The notes: generated by a model from the letters alone, not told the origin. DNA of 64,000 nt from Burkholderiales bacterium (GCA_016177875.1 JACOUL010000017.1:1-64000); one strand, 5' to 3'. Counted from the stretch's first letter, positions 17,709-28,051 are shown. Numbers and translations are program-made.

Positions 17709-18856
17709 AACGCCGCTCGTTTTGGATTGTTTTGATTACCATGCTGGTCGCAGCCGGCGTCAGTGCGAACGTGCTCAAAAAGCGCGCCGCCCCGCCCGAT
17801 GCGCCCGTCGCGGCACCAGCGCAAATGGCGCTCGAGTTCTTGCCTTCCGACGTCACTGAAGTGAAGCCGCGCGACTTGCGCCAGATTCTGCTGCTGTCCG
17901 GTTCGCTGCGCGCGGTAAACCAAGTATCGGTTAAAGCCAAGCTGGCCGGCGAAGTGCGCGAAGTATTGGTACGTGAAGGCGAAGCGATCAAAGCCGGCCA
18001 ATTGTTGGTAAAGATCGACCCTACCGAATACCAAGCGCGACTGGATCAAGCCAAAGGCAGCTTGATGGCGGCGCGCGGCCAACTCGACATGGCGACCAAA
18101 GCGCGCGACAACAATCAAGCCTTGGTTGCCAAAGGATTTATTTCGCAAAACGCTTTCGATAATGCATCGAGTCAATACGATATCGCGCGCGCCAATGCCG
18201 AGTCCGCTAAAGGCGCGCTCGACGTCGCGCAAAAAGCATTGAATGACGCCGTGATTCGCGCGCCGATTTCCGGACTGGTGAGCATGCGCAATGTGCAACC
18301 CGGTGAAAAAGTGTCTGCCGACAATCGTCTGCTCGACGTAATCGATCTAAGCAAAATGGAATTGGAAGCGGCGGTGCCGACCAATGACATTACGAGTGTG
18401 GCGCTAGGGCAGGAAGTGCAGCTGAAAGTCGAAGGCTTGCCGACACTAATGACCGGCAAAGTCGCGCGCATCAACCCGGCCACACAAGCCGGCTCGCGCT
18501 CGGTGATGACCTATATCCAGGTCGATAACCCGCAAGGCTTGCTGCGCGCCGGCATGTTCGCCGAAGCCCAGCTCACGCTCTCGAAAAAATCCGGCGTGCT
18601 GACGGCGCCGCAATCCGCCATCCAGAACGCCGGCAATGCCGCCAGTTTGTACGCGATCGAAAACGGCAAAATCGTGCAAAAAACAGTGACCCTCGGCATA
18701 CGCGGCAAGGATGACAATGAACGTGGCGACGGCGGCGCCGTGGAAATCCTGAGCGGCGTGGACAACGGCGCGCGCATCGTCAAAACCAACCTCGGCAATC
18801 TCAAGAGCGGTACTGCGGTGCGCTTTGCCAAGGCTGTGCAGCCGTCGAAAGAATAA
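17702..18856 (+). CDS. RND efflux periplasmic adaptor (HlyD/MexE type)
   Basis: This 384-aa membrane-fusion protein has an N-terminal hydrophobic anchor, lipoyl half-motifs (VSVKAKLAGEVREVLVREGE and the mirrored IRAPISGLVSMR), a coiled-coil hairpin and a barrel domain (AVPTNDITSVALGQEV). It joins an RND pump to an outer-membrane channel. It overlaps the tetR 3' end by 7 bp and is followed 9 bp later by the pump gene. No outer-membrane factor lies in this operon, but tolC lies 1 kb beyond the pump. Confidence 0.92.
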   Translation: MLKRRSFWIVLITMLVAAGVSANVLKKRAAPPDAPVAAPAQMALEFLPSDVTEVKPRDLRQILLLSGSLRAVNQVSVKAKLAGEVREVLVREGEAIKAGQLLVKIDPTEYQARLDQAKGSLMAARGQLDMATKARDNNQALVAKGFISQNAFDNASSQYDIARANAESAKGALDVAQKALNDAVIRAPISGLVSMRNVQPGEKVSADNRLLDVIDLSKMELEAAVPTNDITSVALGQEVQLKVEGLPTLMTGKVARINPATQAGSRSVMTYIQVDNPQGLLRAGMFAEAQLTLSKKSGVLTAPQSAIQNAGNAASLYAIENGKIVQKTVTLGIRGKDDNERGDGGAVEILSGVDNGARIVKTNLGNLKSGTAVRFAKAVQPSKE

Positions 18857-18865
18857 ATATCTCCT

Positions 18866-21800
18866 ATGTGGTTCACTCGTATCAGTATCGGCAACCCCGT
18901 GCTCGCCACCATGATGATGGTGGCCTTCGTGGTGCTCGGCTTGTTCTCCGCGCAGCGCATGCGCGTCGATCAATTTCCGGACGTGACTTTTCCGGTAGTA
19001 GTGGTGCAAACCGATTATCCGGGCGCGTCGCCCGAGACGATTGAATCCGACATCACGCGCAAGGTAGAAGAAGCGGTCAACACCATCAGCGGCATTAATA
19101 GCTTGTTTTCGCGTTCTTACGAAGGCTCCTCGGTCGTCATCATCGAATTTAACTTAACCGTCGATCCGGCTCAGGCGGCGCAGGACGTGCGCGAGAAAAT
19201 CGCCCTCATCAAATCGGGGTTTCGCAGGGAAGTAAAGGAGCCGCGCGTTACCCGTTACGACCCGGCGGATAGGCCGATCTTCGCCGTTTCCGTCACCAAT
19301 GACGGCAGCGGACAAAAGCGCAACATGCGCGAGCTGACCACCATCGCCGACCAAGTGGTCAAAAAACGGCTGGAGAATGTGCGCGGCGTCGGATCGGTGA
19401 CGCTGGTGGGCGGCGTCATGCGTGAGGTAAACATCTATGTCAAGCCGACCGAGATGGAAGCGCTGGGCATCGGTATCGACCAAGTCATCAACGCCGTGCG
19501 CGCCGAAAATCAGGAATTGCCGGCCGGCTCGATTCGTTCTTCTACCAACGAGACCGTGGTGCAGATCGAGGGCCGGATTAAGAATCCGGAAGAATTCGGC
19601 CGCATCGTGGTTGCCCGGCGCGGCGGCCAGCCGGTGTCGCTGTCGCAGATCGCCACGATCGTCGACGGCCAGCAGGAACAGGAAAGCCTTGCCCTCTACA
19701 ACAGCCAGCGCACACTGGCACTCGGCATCCTGAAAGCGCAGGGCGAAAACACCATCGATGTCGCCGACGGCATCCAGGCCGCATTGAAAGAGTTGCAGTC
19801 GACTCTGCAAGCGGTTTACCCGGGCGTGAAAGTGGAAGCGATCCAGGATGGCTCGCGCCAGATTCGCGTGGGTGTGGAGAATGTCCGCAAAACCCTCATC
19901 GAGGGCGCGCTGCTCACGGTGTTGATCGTGTTCCTGTTCCTGAACTCTTGGCGCTCGACCGTGATCACCGGATTAACACTGCCGGTAGCGCTGATCGGCA
20001 CCTTCCTTTTCATGTATATGTTCGGCTTCACGATCAATATGATCACGCTCATGGCATTGTCGCTGTGCGTGGGCTTGTTGATCGACGATGCTATCGTGGT
20101 GCGCGAAAACATCGTACGCCATGCCGGCATGAAGGATGCCGACGGCCGATTCAAGAATCACCGCAGCGCCGCGCTCGAAGGCACGGCAGAGATCGGTCTC
20201 GCCGTGATGGCGACCACCTTCTCCATCGTCGCCGTGTTTTTGCCGGTCGGCTTCATGGGCGGCATCATCGGGCGCTTCTTCCATCAATTCGGCATTACGG
20301 TCACGGCGGCTGTATTGATTTCGATGTTCGTTTCATTCACGCTCGACCCGATGCTGTCCGCGATTTGGCACGATCCGGCGGCACACGGCGAGCACGGAAA
20401 AACCGGCTGGTATGCCAAGACCATCGGCCGCGTGCTCGGCATGTTCGAGCGTTCGGTCGATTGGATGTCGGCAAAATACCAAGTCATGCTGAAGTGGTCG
20501 CTGGCGCATCGCAAAGCCACGCTGGCGATTGCCGCCGCCACTTTTTTCGGCGCTTTCGCGATTCCGGCGGGAGGCTTGATCGGCAGCGAATTCGTACCGC
20601 AAGCCGATTACTCGGAAACCGGCGTGACGTTTTACACGCCGGTAGGCTCTTCTCTGGAATTCACGGAAACCAAGGTGCGCCAGGTCGAAGCCGTGCTGCG
20701 CGAATTTCCGGAAGTCAAAGACCTGTATTCCACGGTGAACACCGGCAATGCGCTCGGCAAAAATTATGCGACCACTTACGTTCGCCTGGTCCCGCGCGCC
20801 GAACGCAAACGCAGCACCAAAGAAATGGGCGTGCCGCTGCGTGCGCGCCTCGCGCAAATCGCCGGCATCACGGTCACGCACATCGGCGCGCTGGACGGCG
20901 TGGGCGGCGACAACAAGCAAATCCGTTTGAGCCTGCTCGGCCCGGATTTAAAGCAATTGGCGCGCTTGTCGGAACAAGCGCAAGAAAAGTTCCGCACGAT
21001 TCCCGGCTTGGTCGATCTCGATTCGAGTCTCAAGGCCGATAAGCCGACCATCGCGATCCGGCCGCATCGCGAATTGGCATCCGATCTCGGCGTGGGCGTG
21101 GCGCAAATCGGTTCCGCCTTGCGTCCCTTGCTCGCCGGCGAAGCGGCCAGCACTTGGCGCGCGCCGGATGACCAAAATTACGACGTGAACGTGCGCCTGG
21201 CGCCGTCCGACCGCAACAAGATGGACGACCTGTCGCGCCTGATGCTGACCAGTTCGCAAGCCAACGCCGATGGCTCGCCCAAGATGGTGGCGCTGCGCCA
21301 GGTGACCGATATCAAGCCGTCGACCGGGCCGAACCAAATCAACCGGCGCGATTTGAACCGCGAAGTGGAATTGTCGGCCAATGCCTCCGGCCGCGCGGCG
21401 GGACAAGTCAGCGCCGACATTAAAAAAGCGCTTGAGGCGATCAATTGGCCACCGGGTTACCGCTACCAAATCGGCGGCGCGACCAAGAGCATGAATGAAT
21501 CCTTCGGCTATGCCGTATCCGCGCTGGCGCTGGCGATCATCTTTATTTACATGATCCTGGCATCGCAGTTCGCCAGCTTCCTGCAGCCGGTTGCCATCAT
21601 GTCGGCATTGCCGCTAACGCTCATCGGCGTGTTTTTGTCGCTGATGTTCTTCCGCTCCACGTTGAATATCTTTTCCATCATCGGTTTCATCATGCTGATG
21701 GGTTTGGTCACCAAGAATGCCATCCTGCTGGTCGACTTTGCCAACCAGGCAAGAAAAGAAGGCATGGAGCGCGGCGCGGCTCTCTTGCAAGCCGCCCATG

Positions 21801-22084
21801 TGCGCTTACGACCGATTTTGATGACGACGCTTGCCATGGTGTTCGGCATGGTACCGCTGGCGTTCGGCATGGCCGAGGGCTCCGAGCAGCGCGCGCCTAT
21901 GGGCCAAGCCGTGATCGGCGGCATTATCACTTCCTCAATATTGACCTTGGTGGTAGTGCCGGTGATTTACACCTATCTGGATGATTTCACCTTTTGGTTC
22001 AAGCGAAAAATGAAAAGTGGAAAAACGACGCAACTAGGCATTTCGGCGGAGGCAAAACAGTCCGAATCCCAAGATGTCATTTGA
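18866..22084 (+). CDS. RND multidrug efflux permease (HAE1/AcrB family)
   Basis: This 1072-aa inner-membrane proton antiporter has the usual 12-helix pattern with two large periplasmic loops. The proton-relay Asp pair is in TM4 ([13 protein letters not shown]) and the Lys in TM10 ([13 protein letters not shown]), so it should be active. The N-terminus ([15 protein letters not shown]) is typical. It lies in a tetR-adaptor-pump operon. Substrates cannot be read from sequence. It is distinct from the second RND pump at 31098, which belongs to the AcrB/MexB type with its own OprM-like channel. Confidence 0.95.
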   Translation: MWFTRISIGNPVLATMMMVAFVVLGLFSAQRMRVDQFPDVTFPVVVVQTDYPGASPETIESDITRKVEEAVNTISGINSLFSRSYEGSSVVIIEFNLTVDPAQAAQDVREKIALIKSGFRREVKEPRVTRYDPADRPIFAVSVTNDGSGQKRNMRELTTIADQVVKKRLENVRGVGSVTLVGGVMREVNIYVKPTEMEALGIGIDQVINAVRAENQELPAGSIRSSTNETVVQIEGRIKNPEEFGRIVVARRGGQPVSLSQIATIVDGQQEQESLALYNSQRTLALGILKAQGENTIDVADGIQAALKELQSTLQAVYPGVKVEAIQDGSRQIRVGVENVRKTLIEGALLTVLIVFLFLNSWRSTVITGLTLPVALIGTFLFMYMFGFTINMITLMALSLCVGLLIDDAIVVRENIVRHAGMKDADGRFKNHRSAALEGTAEIGLAVMATTFSIVAVFLPVGFMGGIIGRFFHQFGITVTAAVLISMFVSFTLDPMLSAIWHDPAAHGEHGKTGWYAKTIGRVLGMFERSVDWMSAKYQVMLKWSLAHRKATLAIAAATFFGAFAIPAGGLIGSEFVPQADYSETGVTFYTPVGSSLEFTETKVRQVEAVLREFPEVKDLYSTVNTGNALGKNYATTYVRLVPRAERKRSTKEMGVPLRARLAQIAGITVTHIGALDGVGGDNKQIRLSLLGPDLKQLARLSEQAQEKFRTIPGLVDLDSSLKADKPTIAIRPHRELASDLGVGVAQIGSALRPLLAGEAASTWRAPDDQNYDVNVRLAPSDRNKMDDLSRLMLTSSQANADGSPKMVALRQVTDIKPSTGPNQINRRDLNREVELSANASGRAAGQVSADIKKALEAINWPPGYRYQIGGATKSMNESFGYAVSALALAIIFIYMILASQFASFLQPVAIMSALPLTLIGVFLSLMFFRSTLNIFSIIGFIMLMGLVTKNAILLVDFANQARKEGMERGAALLQAAHVRLRPILMTTLAMVFGMVPLAFGMAEGSEQRAPMGQAVIGGIITSSILTLVVVPVIYTYLDDFTFWFKRKMKSGKTTQLGISAEAKQSESQDVI

Positions 22085-22127
22085 TAAAATGAGAGCCGTT
22101 TTTTCATTTACTTAAACGAGGCAACAC

Positions 22128-22793
22128 ATGAATATCGAACAAGCCCGCTTCAACATGATTGAACAGCAAATCCGTACCTGGGACGTGCTGGATCAAGATG
22201 TGCTCGACCTCTTGGTAGTAGTCAAGCGCGAAGCTTTCGTGCCCGAAGCGTACAAGAGCCTAGCGTTCATGGATACCGAAATCCCCCTACCCGGCGGCGA
22301 AAATATGCTCACGCCCAAGCTGGAGGCGCGCATCCTGCAAGAAGTCTCGCTTAAAAAACATGAGAACGTGCTGGAAATCGGCGCCGGTTCCGGTTATATG
22401 GCCGCGCTCCTGGCACATAAGGCCCGCCATGTGACGACCGTCGAAATCGCGCCGGAATTGAAGGCTTTGGCGGAAAAGAATTTGCGCGAGTATGGCGTCA
22501 CCAACGCCAAGGTCGAACTGGGCGACGGCGCACGCGGCTGGGTAGGCTCCGGTCATGATGCCGCGCCTTACGATGTGATCGTCATCTCCGGCTCGCTGCC
22601 TGTGCTGCCCGAGCAATTCCTGCAACAAATCAAAATCGGCGGACGCATACTCGCCATCGTCGGCGAAGCGCCGGTCATGGAATGCGAGTTGATTACGCGC
22701 GTTTCCGACATTGCCTACAACACCGTGAAGCTGTTCGAGACCAGCGTCAAACCGCTGCACAACGCAGTGACGCCTTCTCATTTTAAATTCTGA
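22128..22793 (+). CDS. pcm: Protein-L-isoaspartate O-methyltransferase
   Basis: This 221-aa enzyme methylates isoaspartyl residues with S-adenosylmethionine to start their repair. The SAM-binding motif VLEIGAGSGYMAALLA and the following VTTVEI acidic strand end are clear, as is the N-terminal MIEQQIRTWDVLD of this family. An AACGAGG ribosome site precedes the ATG. It starts 43 bp after the RND gene and is followed after 4 bp by a rhodanese gene and then tolC, a gene order common in Burkholderiales. Confidence 0.93.
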   Translation: MNIEQARFNMIEQQIRTWDVLDQDVLDLLVVVKREAFVPEAYKSLAFMDTEIPLPGGENMLTPKLEARILQEVSLKKHENVLEIGAGSGYMAALLAHKARHVTTVEIAPELKALAEKNLREYGVTNAKVELGDGARGWVGSGHDAAPYDVIVISGSLPVLPEQFLQQIKIGGRILAIVGEAPVMECELITRVSDIAYNTVKLFETSVKPLHNAVTPSHFKF

Positions 22794-22797
22794 CTCC

Positions 22798-23121
22798 ATG
22801 CAAACCCTAAGCGCTCCGGATTTGGCTGCTTGGCTGGCGGATGAAACGCTGGCCAAACCGTTTCTGCTCGACGTACGCGAGCCGAACGAGTACCAGTACT
22901 GCCGTATTCCGAATGCCGTGCTGATGCCGATGCAATCGGTGCCGGAGCGCATGTCCGAATTGGATGAAGAAGCGCCCATCGTCTGCATGTGCCACCACGG
23001 CGTGCGCAGCATGCAAGTCGCGCGCTATCTGGAGCAGAACGGCTTTACCAATGTGATCAATTTGACCGGCGGCGTCCATGCATGGGCGCAGCAAGTCGAT
23101 CCCGATATGCCTGTCTACTGA
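22798..23121 (+). CDS. Single-domain rhodanese-like sulfurtransferase
   Basis: This 107-aa rhodanese domain begins with LLDVREPNEYQYCRIPNA (CH2A-like motif). Its active-site loop is CHHGVRS, with the catalytic Cys followed by the five-residue loop typical of sulfurtransferases. It probably transfers sulfane sulfur from thiosulfate or a persulfide. It lies 4 bp after pcm and 14 bp before tolC. No cofactor gene is adjacent that would narrow the role. Confidence 0.92.
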   Translation: MQTLSAPDLAAWLADETLAKPFLLDVREPNEYQYCRIPNAVLMPMQSVPERMSELDEEAPIVCMCHHGVRSMQVARYLEQNGFTNVINLTGGVHAWAQQVDPDMPVY

Positions 23122-23135
23122 CTCCGGAGAATGGA

Positions 23136-24458
23136 ATGCGCCCCACCCTGCTTGTTTCGCTGATTGCCGCTGGTTTGCTGTCGGTCGATGCCCACGCGCT
23201 CGACTTATTACAGGTGTACAAGGAAGCCTTGGTCAACGACCCCGTGTTCGCCAGCGCACGCGCCTCGCGCGAGGCAGGCGGCGAAAAAGAAACCCAGGGA
23301 CGCGCCGGTTTGCTGCCCACCGTCGGTGTATCCGGCAGCTACACGCGCAGCACTTTCAGCAGCGAGTCGAGCGGGGTGTTGACCGCCGATCGCAGTTTTC
23401 GCACCAACGGCTACACCGTCTCGCTCTCCCAGCCCTTATTCCGCTGGGCGAATTGGGAACAGTATCAGCAAGGCAAGTTATCGGTCGCCGCTAGCGAAGC
23501 GCAATTCGCGCAGGCTCAGCAAGACTTGATCGTACGCGTCTCGCAAGCCTACTTCGATGTACTGGCTGCACAAGACGCGGTTGCCTCGGTCCAGGCGCAA
23601 AAAACGGCGATCACCGAACAGCTGGCAGCGGCCAAGCGCAATTTTGAAGTCGGCACCGCAACCATCACCGACACGCATGAAGCGCAGGCTCGCTTCGATC
23701 TGGCTGTCGCCCAGGAACTCGCTGCGCAAAACGACCTGGAAGTGAAACGCACGGCGCTTCAGCAAATCATCGGCAAGCCGGCCGGCGCCCTGTCCATTCT
23801 GCGCCCGGGCGTGAAGATCAATCCGCCGAATCCGACGCAAGTCGACAAATGGGTGGAAAGCGCGGAGCAGCAAAACTTCGGCGTGGTCGGCCAGCAAATG
23901 GCTTTGGAAATCGCCCAGCGCGAAATCAAAAAAAATCGTGCCGGCCATTTGCCAACCGTCGATTTAGTCGCCAGCCGTTCCCACAGCAATCAAACCGGCA
24001 GCACGCTCACCACGGCCGGCAGCACATCGGATAATAATTCGATCGGCGTGCAGTGGAATATTCCCTTGTTTGCCGGATTTGCAGTGACCAGCAAGGTGCG
24101 GGAATCGATCGCCCTGGAAGATAAAGCGCGCAACGATTTGGAATCCGCGAAGCGCACCGCGGCGCAAGGCGCGCGCCAAGCTTATCTCGGCGTCAATAGC
24201 GGCCTGGCGCAAGTGAAAGCGCTGGAAGCCGCCGAAGTGTCGAGCCAGTCGGCATTGGATTCGAATCGCTTGGGTTATCAGGTCGGCGTACGCATCAACA
24301 TCGATGTCTTGAATGCTCAACAGCAGTTGTACTCGACTCGCCAAAGCCTGGCCAAAGCGCGTTACGACACGATCGTGAATGGCTTGAAACTAAAGTCGGC
24401 GGCAGGCACTTTGAAAGAAGAGGATGTGGTGCAAGTGAATGGGCTGCTGAAGCACTGA
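23136..24458 (+). CDS. tolC: TolC family outer membrane channel
   Basis: This 440-aa protein has a Sec signal peptide ending near SVDAHA and two OEP repeats of long helices with Q/A-rich heptads (for example AQQDLIVRVSQAYFDVLAAQ). The C-terminal repeat has the conserved NVLNAQQQLY-like motif as DVLNAQQQLYSTRQ. It forms the outer-membrane exit duct used by RND, MacAB and type I systems, several of which are encoded here. The ATG at 23136 with GGAG upstream is chosen because it places the signal peptide at the N-terminus. It follows the rhodanese gene after 14 bp. Confidence 0.93.
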   Translation: MRPTLLVSLIAAGLLSVDAHALDLLQVYKEALVNDPVFASARASREAGGEKETQGRAGLLPTVGVSGSYTRSTFSSESSGVLTADRSFRTNGYTVSLSQPLFRWANWEQYQQGKLSVAASEAQFAQAQQDLIVRVSQAYFDVLAAQDAVASVQAQKTAITEQLAAAKRNFEVGTATITDTHEAQARFDLAVAQELAAQNDLEVKRTALQQIIGKPAGALSILRPGVKINPPNPTQVDKWVESAEQQNFGVVGQQMALEIAQREIKKNRAGHLPTVDLVASRSHSNQTGSTLTTAGSTSDNNSIGVQWNIPLFAGFAVTSKVRESIALEDKARNDLESAKRTAAQGARQAYLGVNSGLAQVKALEAAEVSSQSALDSNRLGYQVGVRINIDVLNAQQQLYSTRQSLAKARYDTIVNGLKLKSAAGTLKEEDVVQVNGLLKH

Positions 24459-24485
24459 TAGACTCAATCCCGAACCGGAGGAAGC

Positions 24486-24704
24486 ATGCGCTCATCGGTA
24501 TGCTGGATTCACCCTACGTCGCCGCGTGGAAATTTCGCTTCAATTGCTTGGCTTGCCGTTCGAGCATCATGCGCTCTCCGTGTTCCGCACCTTTGACCAG
24601 TTTTGCGGCGCGCTGTCCCCTTGCTGCGCGTCGACCTGGACCGCAACATCTTGAAGGATTTCGCGCAAATGAATCAAGCGCTGAAGATGCGCACGGAAAG
24701 CTGA
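24486..24704 (+). pseudogene. Decayed glutathione S-transferase fragment
   Basis: Shifting frames within about 150 bp recovers a GST N-terminus: LIGMLDSPYV, then RRVEISLQLLGLPFEHH, then ALSVFRTFDQF and a further shifted ALSPLLRV. These match the thioredoxin-like start of GSTs. At least three frameshifts are needed, and the rest of the domain (cis-Pro region, helical half) is missing. The sequence then runs into an open stretch ending LKDFAQMNQALKMRTES and a TGA at 24702, whose origin I do not recognise. It lies directly after tolC. Confidence 0.7.
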
Positions 24705-24708
24705 GGCA

Positions 24709-25584
24709 ATGATCGGTTTGCCGACCACGCGCCCGGCAACGCTGGCTCTTTTCCTGGCTTGGTCGGCCGCCTGCCTTGCGCAACCGGCGTCCGCCCAACA
24801 TCCTGCAGCATGCGGCGAAGTCATCACGATTGCAACGCATGGCAACAGCACGACCCGCTTCACGCTCTCCATTCCCCAAAACGCGCAAGCCGGTTCCAAG
24901 CCGATCGCCCTGGTGCTGCTGGCCGGCGGCTCGGGCCATGTCGCCCTGGACGAGAAAGGCTGCGCCCAGGCGCTCAAAGGCAATTCCTTGGTGCGCTCGA
25001 TTCCGCTCTTTCACGAGGCGGGATTGACAACCGCCTTGATCGACGCCCCGTCGGATTACCAGGGACCGGACGGCTTGGAAGAATTCCGGATCTCGCCGCA
25101 ACACGCGGACGACCTCGGCCGCCTCATCTCGGCGGTCCGCGCACAAACCAAAGGCGCGGTCTGGCTGGTCGGCACCAGCCGCGGCTCCATTTCCGCCGCC
25201 AATGCCGCTTCCCGGCTTACCGGCCCTGACGCGCCGGACGGCATCGTGCTGACCTCGGCGTTGACGGTGGGTACTAGCGGCGGGCGCAAGTCGTGGACAG
25301 CCAATACGGTTTTCGATCTGCCGCTAGAATCGATACGTGTGCCGGCGCTTTTGGTCGGCCACGCCAAGGACCGGTGTTTCCGGTCTCCCGCTGAAAAAAT
25401 GCGCGGTATCGCCGAGCGCATCGGCAGTACGCGCAAGCAACTCGTTACCGTTGACGGCGGTCCCGGCAATGTCGGTCCCGTTACCCTGGAAGCCTGCGAA
25501 GGCAAATCGCCGCACGGCTACGTGGAGCAGGAAGCGGAAGTCGCGGCCGGCATCGCGCGATTCATACGCGGCGGAGATTTCTGA
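24709..25584 (+). CDS. Secreted alpha/beta-hydrolase-like protein
   Basis: This 291-aa protein has a signal peptide (about 1-29, ending ASAQH). The fold pattern fits an alpha/beta hydrolase: a LVLLAGGSGH oxyanion-type turn after the first strand, the nucleophile elbow GTSRGS with the putative Ser at its centre, an Asp in the VGHAKDRCF strand end, and a later His in SPHGY. The substrate is unknown. Two Cys (in HPAACGE and DEKGCAQ) could form a disulfide. It starts 4 bp after the GST remnant; the VOC gene follows after 22 bp with a GGAAAGGAG ribosome site. Confidence 0.8.
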   Translation: MIGLPTTRPATLALFLAWSAACLAQPASAQHPAACGEVITIATHGNSTTRFTLSIPQNAQAGSKPIALVLLAGGSGHVALDEKGCAQALKGNSLVRSIPLFHEAGLTTALIDAPSDYQGPDGLEEFRISPQHADDLGRLISAVRAQTKGAVWLVGTSRGSISAANAASRLTGPDAPDGIVLTSALTVGTSGGRKSWTANTVFDLPLESIRVPALLVGHAKDRCFRSPAEKMRGIAERIGSTRKQLVTVDGGPGNVGPVTLEACEGKSPHGYVEQEAEVAAGIARFIRGGDF

Positions 25585-25606
25585 ACTTTTCCGGAAAGGA
25601 GATGGC

Positions 25607-26029
25607 ATGAAACCGCGCATCACCCTCATCACCCTGGGCGTGGATGACCTGGATAAATCGCTCGCCTTCTATCGCGACGGCCTCGGCCTGCCGACGCCAG
25701 GCATCATCGGCACCGAGTTCGAGCACGGCGCGGTGGCCTTCTTCGACATGCAAGACGGCCTGAAGCTGGCGCTGTGGGCGCGCGACAATCTCGCGCACGA
25801 TACGGGCTTGCCAAAGATGCCGCGCAGCGCAACCGAGTTCTCGCTCGCCCACAATGTGGGCAGCAAGGAAGAAGTCGACGCCGTGATGGAACAAGCAAGA
25901 AAAGCCGGTACGACCATCGTCAAGGAAGCCGGCGATACCTTCTGGGGCGGCAATGCCGGCTATTTCCAGGACCCGGACGGCCACCTGTGGGAAATCGCCT
26001 GGAATCCGCAATTCACTCTACCGGATTAA
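25607..26029 (+). CDS. VOC-superfamily (glyoxalase/bleomycin-resistance-like) protein
   Basis: This 140-aa protein has the paired beta-alpha-beta-beta-beta modules of the vicinal oxygen chelate fold: ITLGVDDLDKSLAFYRDGLGL near the N-terminus and GYFQDPDGHLWEIAWNP at the C-terminus, with the metal-ligand Glu in LWEIAW. Members include glyoxalases, dioxygenases and drug-binding proteins; the exact reaction cannot be told. The ATG at 25607 is chosen for the strong upstream ribosome site. It sits 16 bp before a GNAT gene. Confidence 0.9.
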   Translation: MKPRITLITLGVDDLDKSLAFYRDGLGLPTPGIIGTEFEHGAVAFFDMQDGLKLALWARDNLAHDTGLPKMPRSATEFSLAHNVGSKEEVDAVMEQARKAGTTIVKEAGDTFWGGNAGYFQDPDGHLWEIAWNPQFTLPD

Positions 26030-26045
26030 TCCATCGTCGAACGCC

Positions 26046-26489
26046 ATGACCGTTGTTATCAGGAAGGCAGGCATACATGAACTGCCCTGGATCAATGAAA
26101 AATACCGGGAAGTCGAATTTTTGCCGTCCGAGGCTGGCGACCTGATCGCGATCGCCACGGTTGACGGCAAACCGGCAGGTATCGGCCGCGTGGTGTCCAT
26201 CGCAGATGGCTCGGGCGAGCTCGGCGGCATGTATGTATTCAAGGAATTCCGGCGCTACGGTATCGCAAGATCGATCATCGACTTTCTGATCCGGGAAGGA
26301 GATTGCCGACAGTTGTACTGCCTGCCCTTTGCGGAACTGGAGCCGCTGTACCGCTCCGCCGGTTTCACGCGCCTGGCAGCGACCGAAGAAGCGCCAGCGA
26401 AAGTGCTCGACAAATACCGTTGGTGCAACGAGTTCTATCCAAGCGAAGTGCTGTTAATGAAGCTTTCCATGCAAAATGCTCCGGCATAA
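26046..26489 (+). CDS. GNAT family N-acetyltransferase
   Basis: A 147-aa single GNAT domain. The acetyl-CoA-binding motif A is seen as ELGGMYVFKEFRRYGIARSIIDFL (Arg-x-x-Gly-x-Ala), followed by a late LEPLYRSAGFTRL strand-helix typical of the fold. The substrate (small molecule or protein N-terminus) is unknown. The ATG at 26046 directly follows the VOC gene, suggesting co-transcription. It is convergent with the GDYXXLXY gene, with 7 bp between the stops. Confidence 0.9.
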   Translation: MTVVIRKAGIHELPWINEKYREVEFLPSEAGDLIAIATVDGKPAGIGRVVSIADGSGELGGMYVFKEFRRYGIARSIIDFLIREGDCRQLYCLPFAELEPLYRSAGFTRLAATEEAPAKVLDKYRWCNEFYPSEVLLMKLSMQNAPA

Positions 26490-26496
26490 CCCGATA

Positions 26497-26988
26497 TCAG
26501 TTTGCCACGCCCAAGACCTTGAAATCCGCCCCACGCATCGCCGTCAGTATCATGTCGCCACTGGCCGCCACGCGAAATTCTCCGTAACGTGCAGCTTCGT
26601 ATACTTTCGCATGCCCTTCCTGGAAAAAGAAGGCGTTGGTGGCGAACTTGGGACGGCTGTCGCGGATGCGATAGCGCAGCAGCGCTTCGTTAGCGGCCTG
26701 CGGCGCGCCGTCGGCCAGTCGCTTGAAATTGCCGACACCCTTTTCATCCAGCGCCACGACCAGGTGACCGTCTTTGAGTTCTTTCCAATTCCCGCGCGGG
26801 AAGGCTTCATTCGCGACCTTATAGTTCAAGGCCATGTAATCGCCTTGCATGAGCGAACGTGGATCGACCGGCGCCAGCTCCAATAACACTACGCGTCCAT
26901 GCGTCAGCAATTGCTCGCGTTGATAAATATTGAAATTGACCACGCACAGTACGATGACACCGGCGAGAACAGCGATAAGCTTACGCAT
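26497..26988 (-). CDS. GDYXXLXY-domain membrane-anchored protein
   Basis: This 163-aa protein has one N-terminal hydrophobic helix (IAVLAGVIVLCVVNFNIY) and the family signature as QGDYMALNY. The function is unknown in the family. It is the last of three genes that recur together (DUF2157, DUF4401, GDYXXLXY). The start at 26988 is preceded by GGAGG and overlaps the DUF4401 3' end by 8 bp; longer frames upstream lie inside that gene. It is probably periplasmic and membrane-tethered. Confidence 0.88.
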   Translation of the reverse strand: MRKLIAVLAGVIVLCVVNFNIYQREQLLTHGRVVLLELAPVDPRSLMQGDYMALNYKVANEAFPRGNWKELKDGHLVVALDEKGVGNFKRLADGAPQAANEALLRYRIRDSRPKFATNAFFFQEGHAKVYEAARYGEFRVAASGDMILTAMRGADFKVLGVAN

Positions 26989-28051
26989 GAGCAGCCTCCG
27001 ACTCTTCAGACAAAAACGCCTTATGCAACGCGAGCCGCGCAACCAGCAAGGCAATGCCGATTGCCGCAAGCACTGCCGATTTTTCCAGCAAAGTGGTTTG
27101 CAATTGATAGTAGTAATGTGAAACGAAACCGAGCAAGGCCATGATGCCCAGACCCATCAAGATTCGGCTGCTCGCCGCAAAACCCAGCAGCAAAATCAGC
27201 AAGGCGGTCACCGCGCCCGGCGCGGGAAAGGCCACGATGCCGACCACAATCGCGGCAACGATGGCTGCCACGCCGGTTTTGCTGGAAAGGCCGATGCTCT
27301 CCCTTGTCAGCAAGCGTGTAACCGTCCAAACGAACACTGCGCTCGTCAGTCCCGAACCAATCAAATAGCCATGGTGCGCCAGCCAACCGGGTGCCCTGGA
27401 AAATTCGTGCGTGAGAAAGGCTTGGAACGAATGCGTGACTTCGATATGCAGCATGGCGAGCACGATGCCGTAGCCGACCGGCCGCCAGGCTTTGTCTGCC
27501 CAGCGCCGTTCATCCAGCCATACCATGGCCATGCCGGCGGCCGCTACACCCGGCGCCAGTCCAACAACGCCAAGGCGATGCAAGGCATAGGAAAGCGCGG
27601 CTACAGCCGCAGCCGACGTCAGCACGCGATGCAATGCGTTCGGCACAAGCGCCGCCAGCAATGCTTCAAATAGCGCGACGCCAAAAAAGACTGCAAATAA
27701 GTCGGGCTTGAATGCATTGATCAAGCCGACCATAAACATGCCCTGTCCCGCCAAGCTGACCGCCAGGCCGAATTGCGTGATGAAATCGTTGTCGCGCGCG
27801 GCACGAAAAATAAAGCAGGCCACGGCGCAAGTGATCAAACCAAGAATCAGCGATGCCGCCGCACTCTTCATGACAAACGCGAATGCGGCGCCGACGAAGC
27901 CCATCAGAAATAAGGCGCCGATCCAGCCGGCGATGCCGAGCATTACGCGCACATACCAAGGCGAGGATACGGCGGCCGGCGGCATATCGCCTTCCACCAG
28001 CGCTTTGCCTCGCAGCAGCGCCCACAACTCTTCACGTGTCATCGCATTCAT
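26981..28051 (-). CDS. DUF4401 polytopic membrane protein
   Basis: This 356-aa protein is mostly hydrophobic, with about 11-12 predicted membrane segments, a short cytoplasmic N-terminus (MNAMTREELWALLRG) and a cytoplasmic C-terminus. The sequence and neighbours fit the DUF4401 family, whose role is unknown. It overlaps the DUF2157 gene start by 4 bp (ATGA) and the GDYXXLXY gene by 8 bp, so the three are tightly coupled. No catalytic motif stands out. Confidence 0.85.
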   Translation of the reverse strand: MNAMTREELWALLRGKALVEGDMPPAAVSSPWYVRVMLGIAGWIGALFLMGFVGAAFAFVMKSAAASLILGLITCAVACFIFRAARDNDFITQFGLAVSLAGQGMFMVGLINAFKPDLFAVFFGVALFEALLAALVPNALHRVLTSAAAVAALSYALHRLGVVGLAPGVAAAGMAMVWLDERRWADKAWRPVGYGIVLAMLHIEVTHSFQAFLTHEFSRAPGWLAHHGYLIGSGLTSAVFVWTVTRLLTRESIGLSSKTGVAAIVAAIVVGIVAFPAPGAVTALLILLLGFAASSRILMGLGIMALLGFVSHYYYQLQTTLLEKSAVLAAIGIALLVARLALHKAFLSEESEAAHA

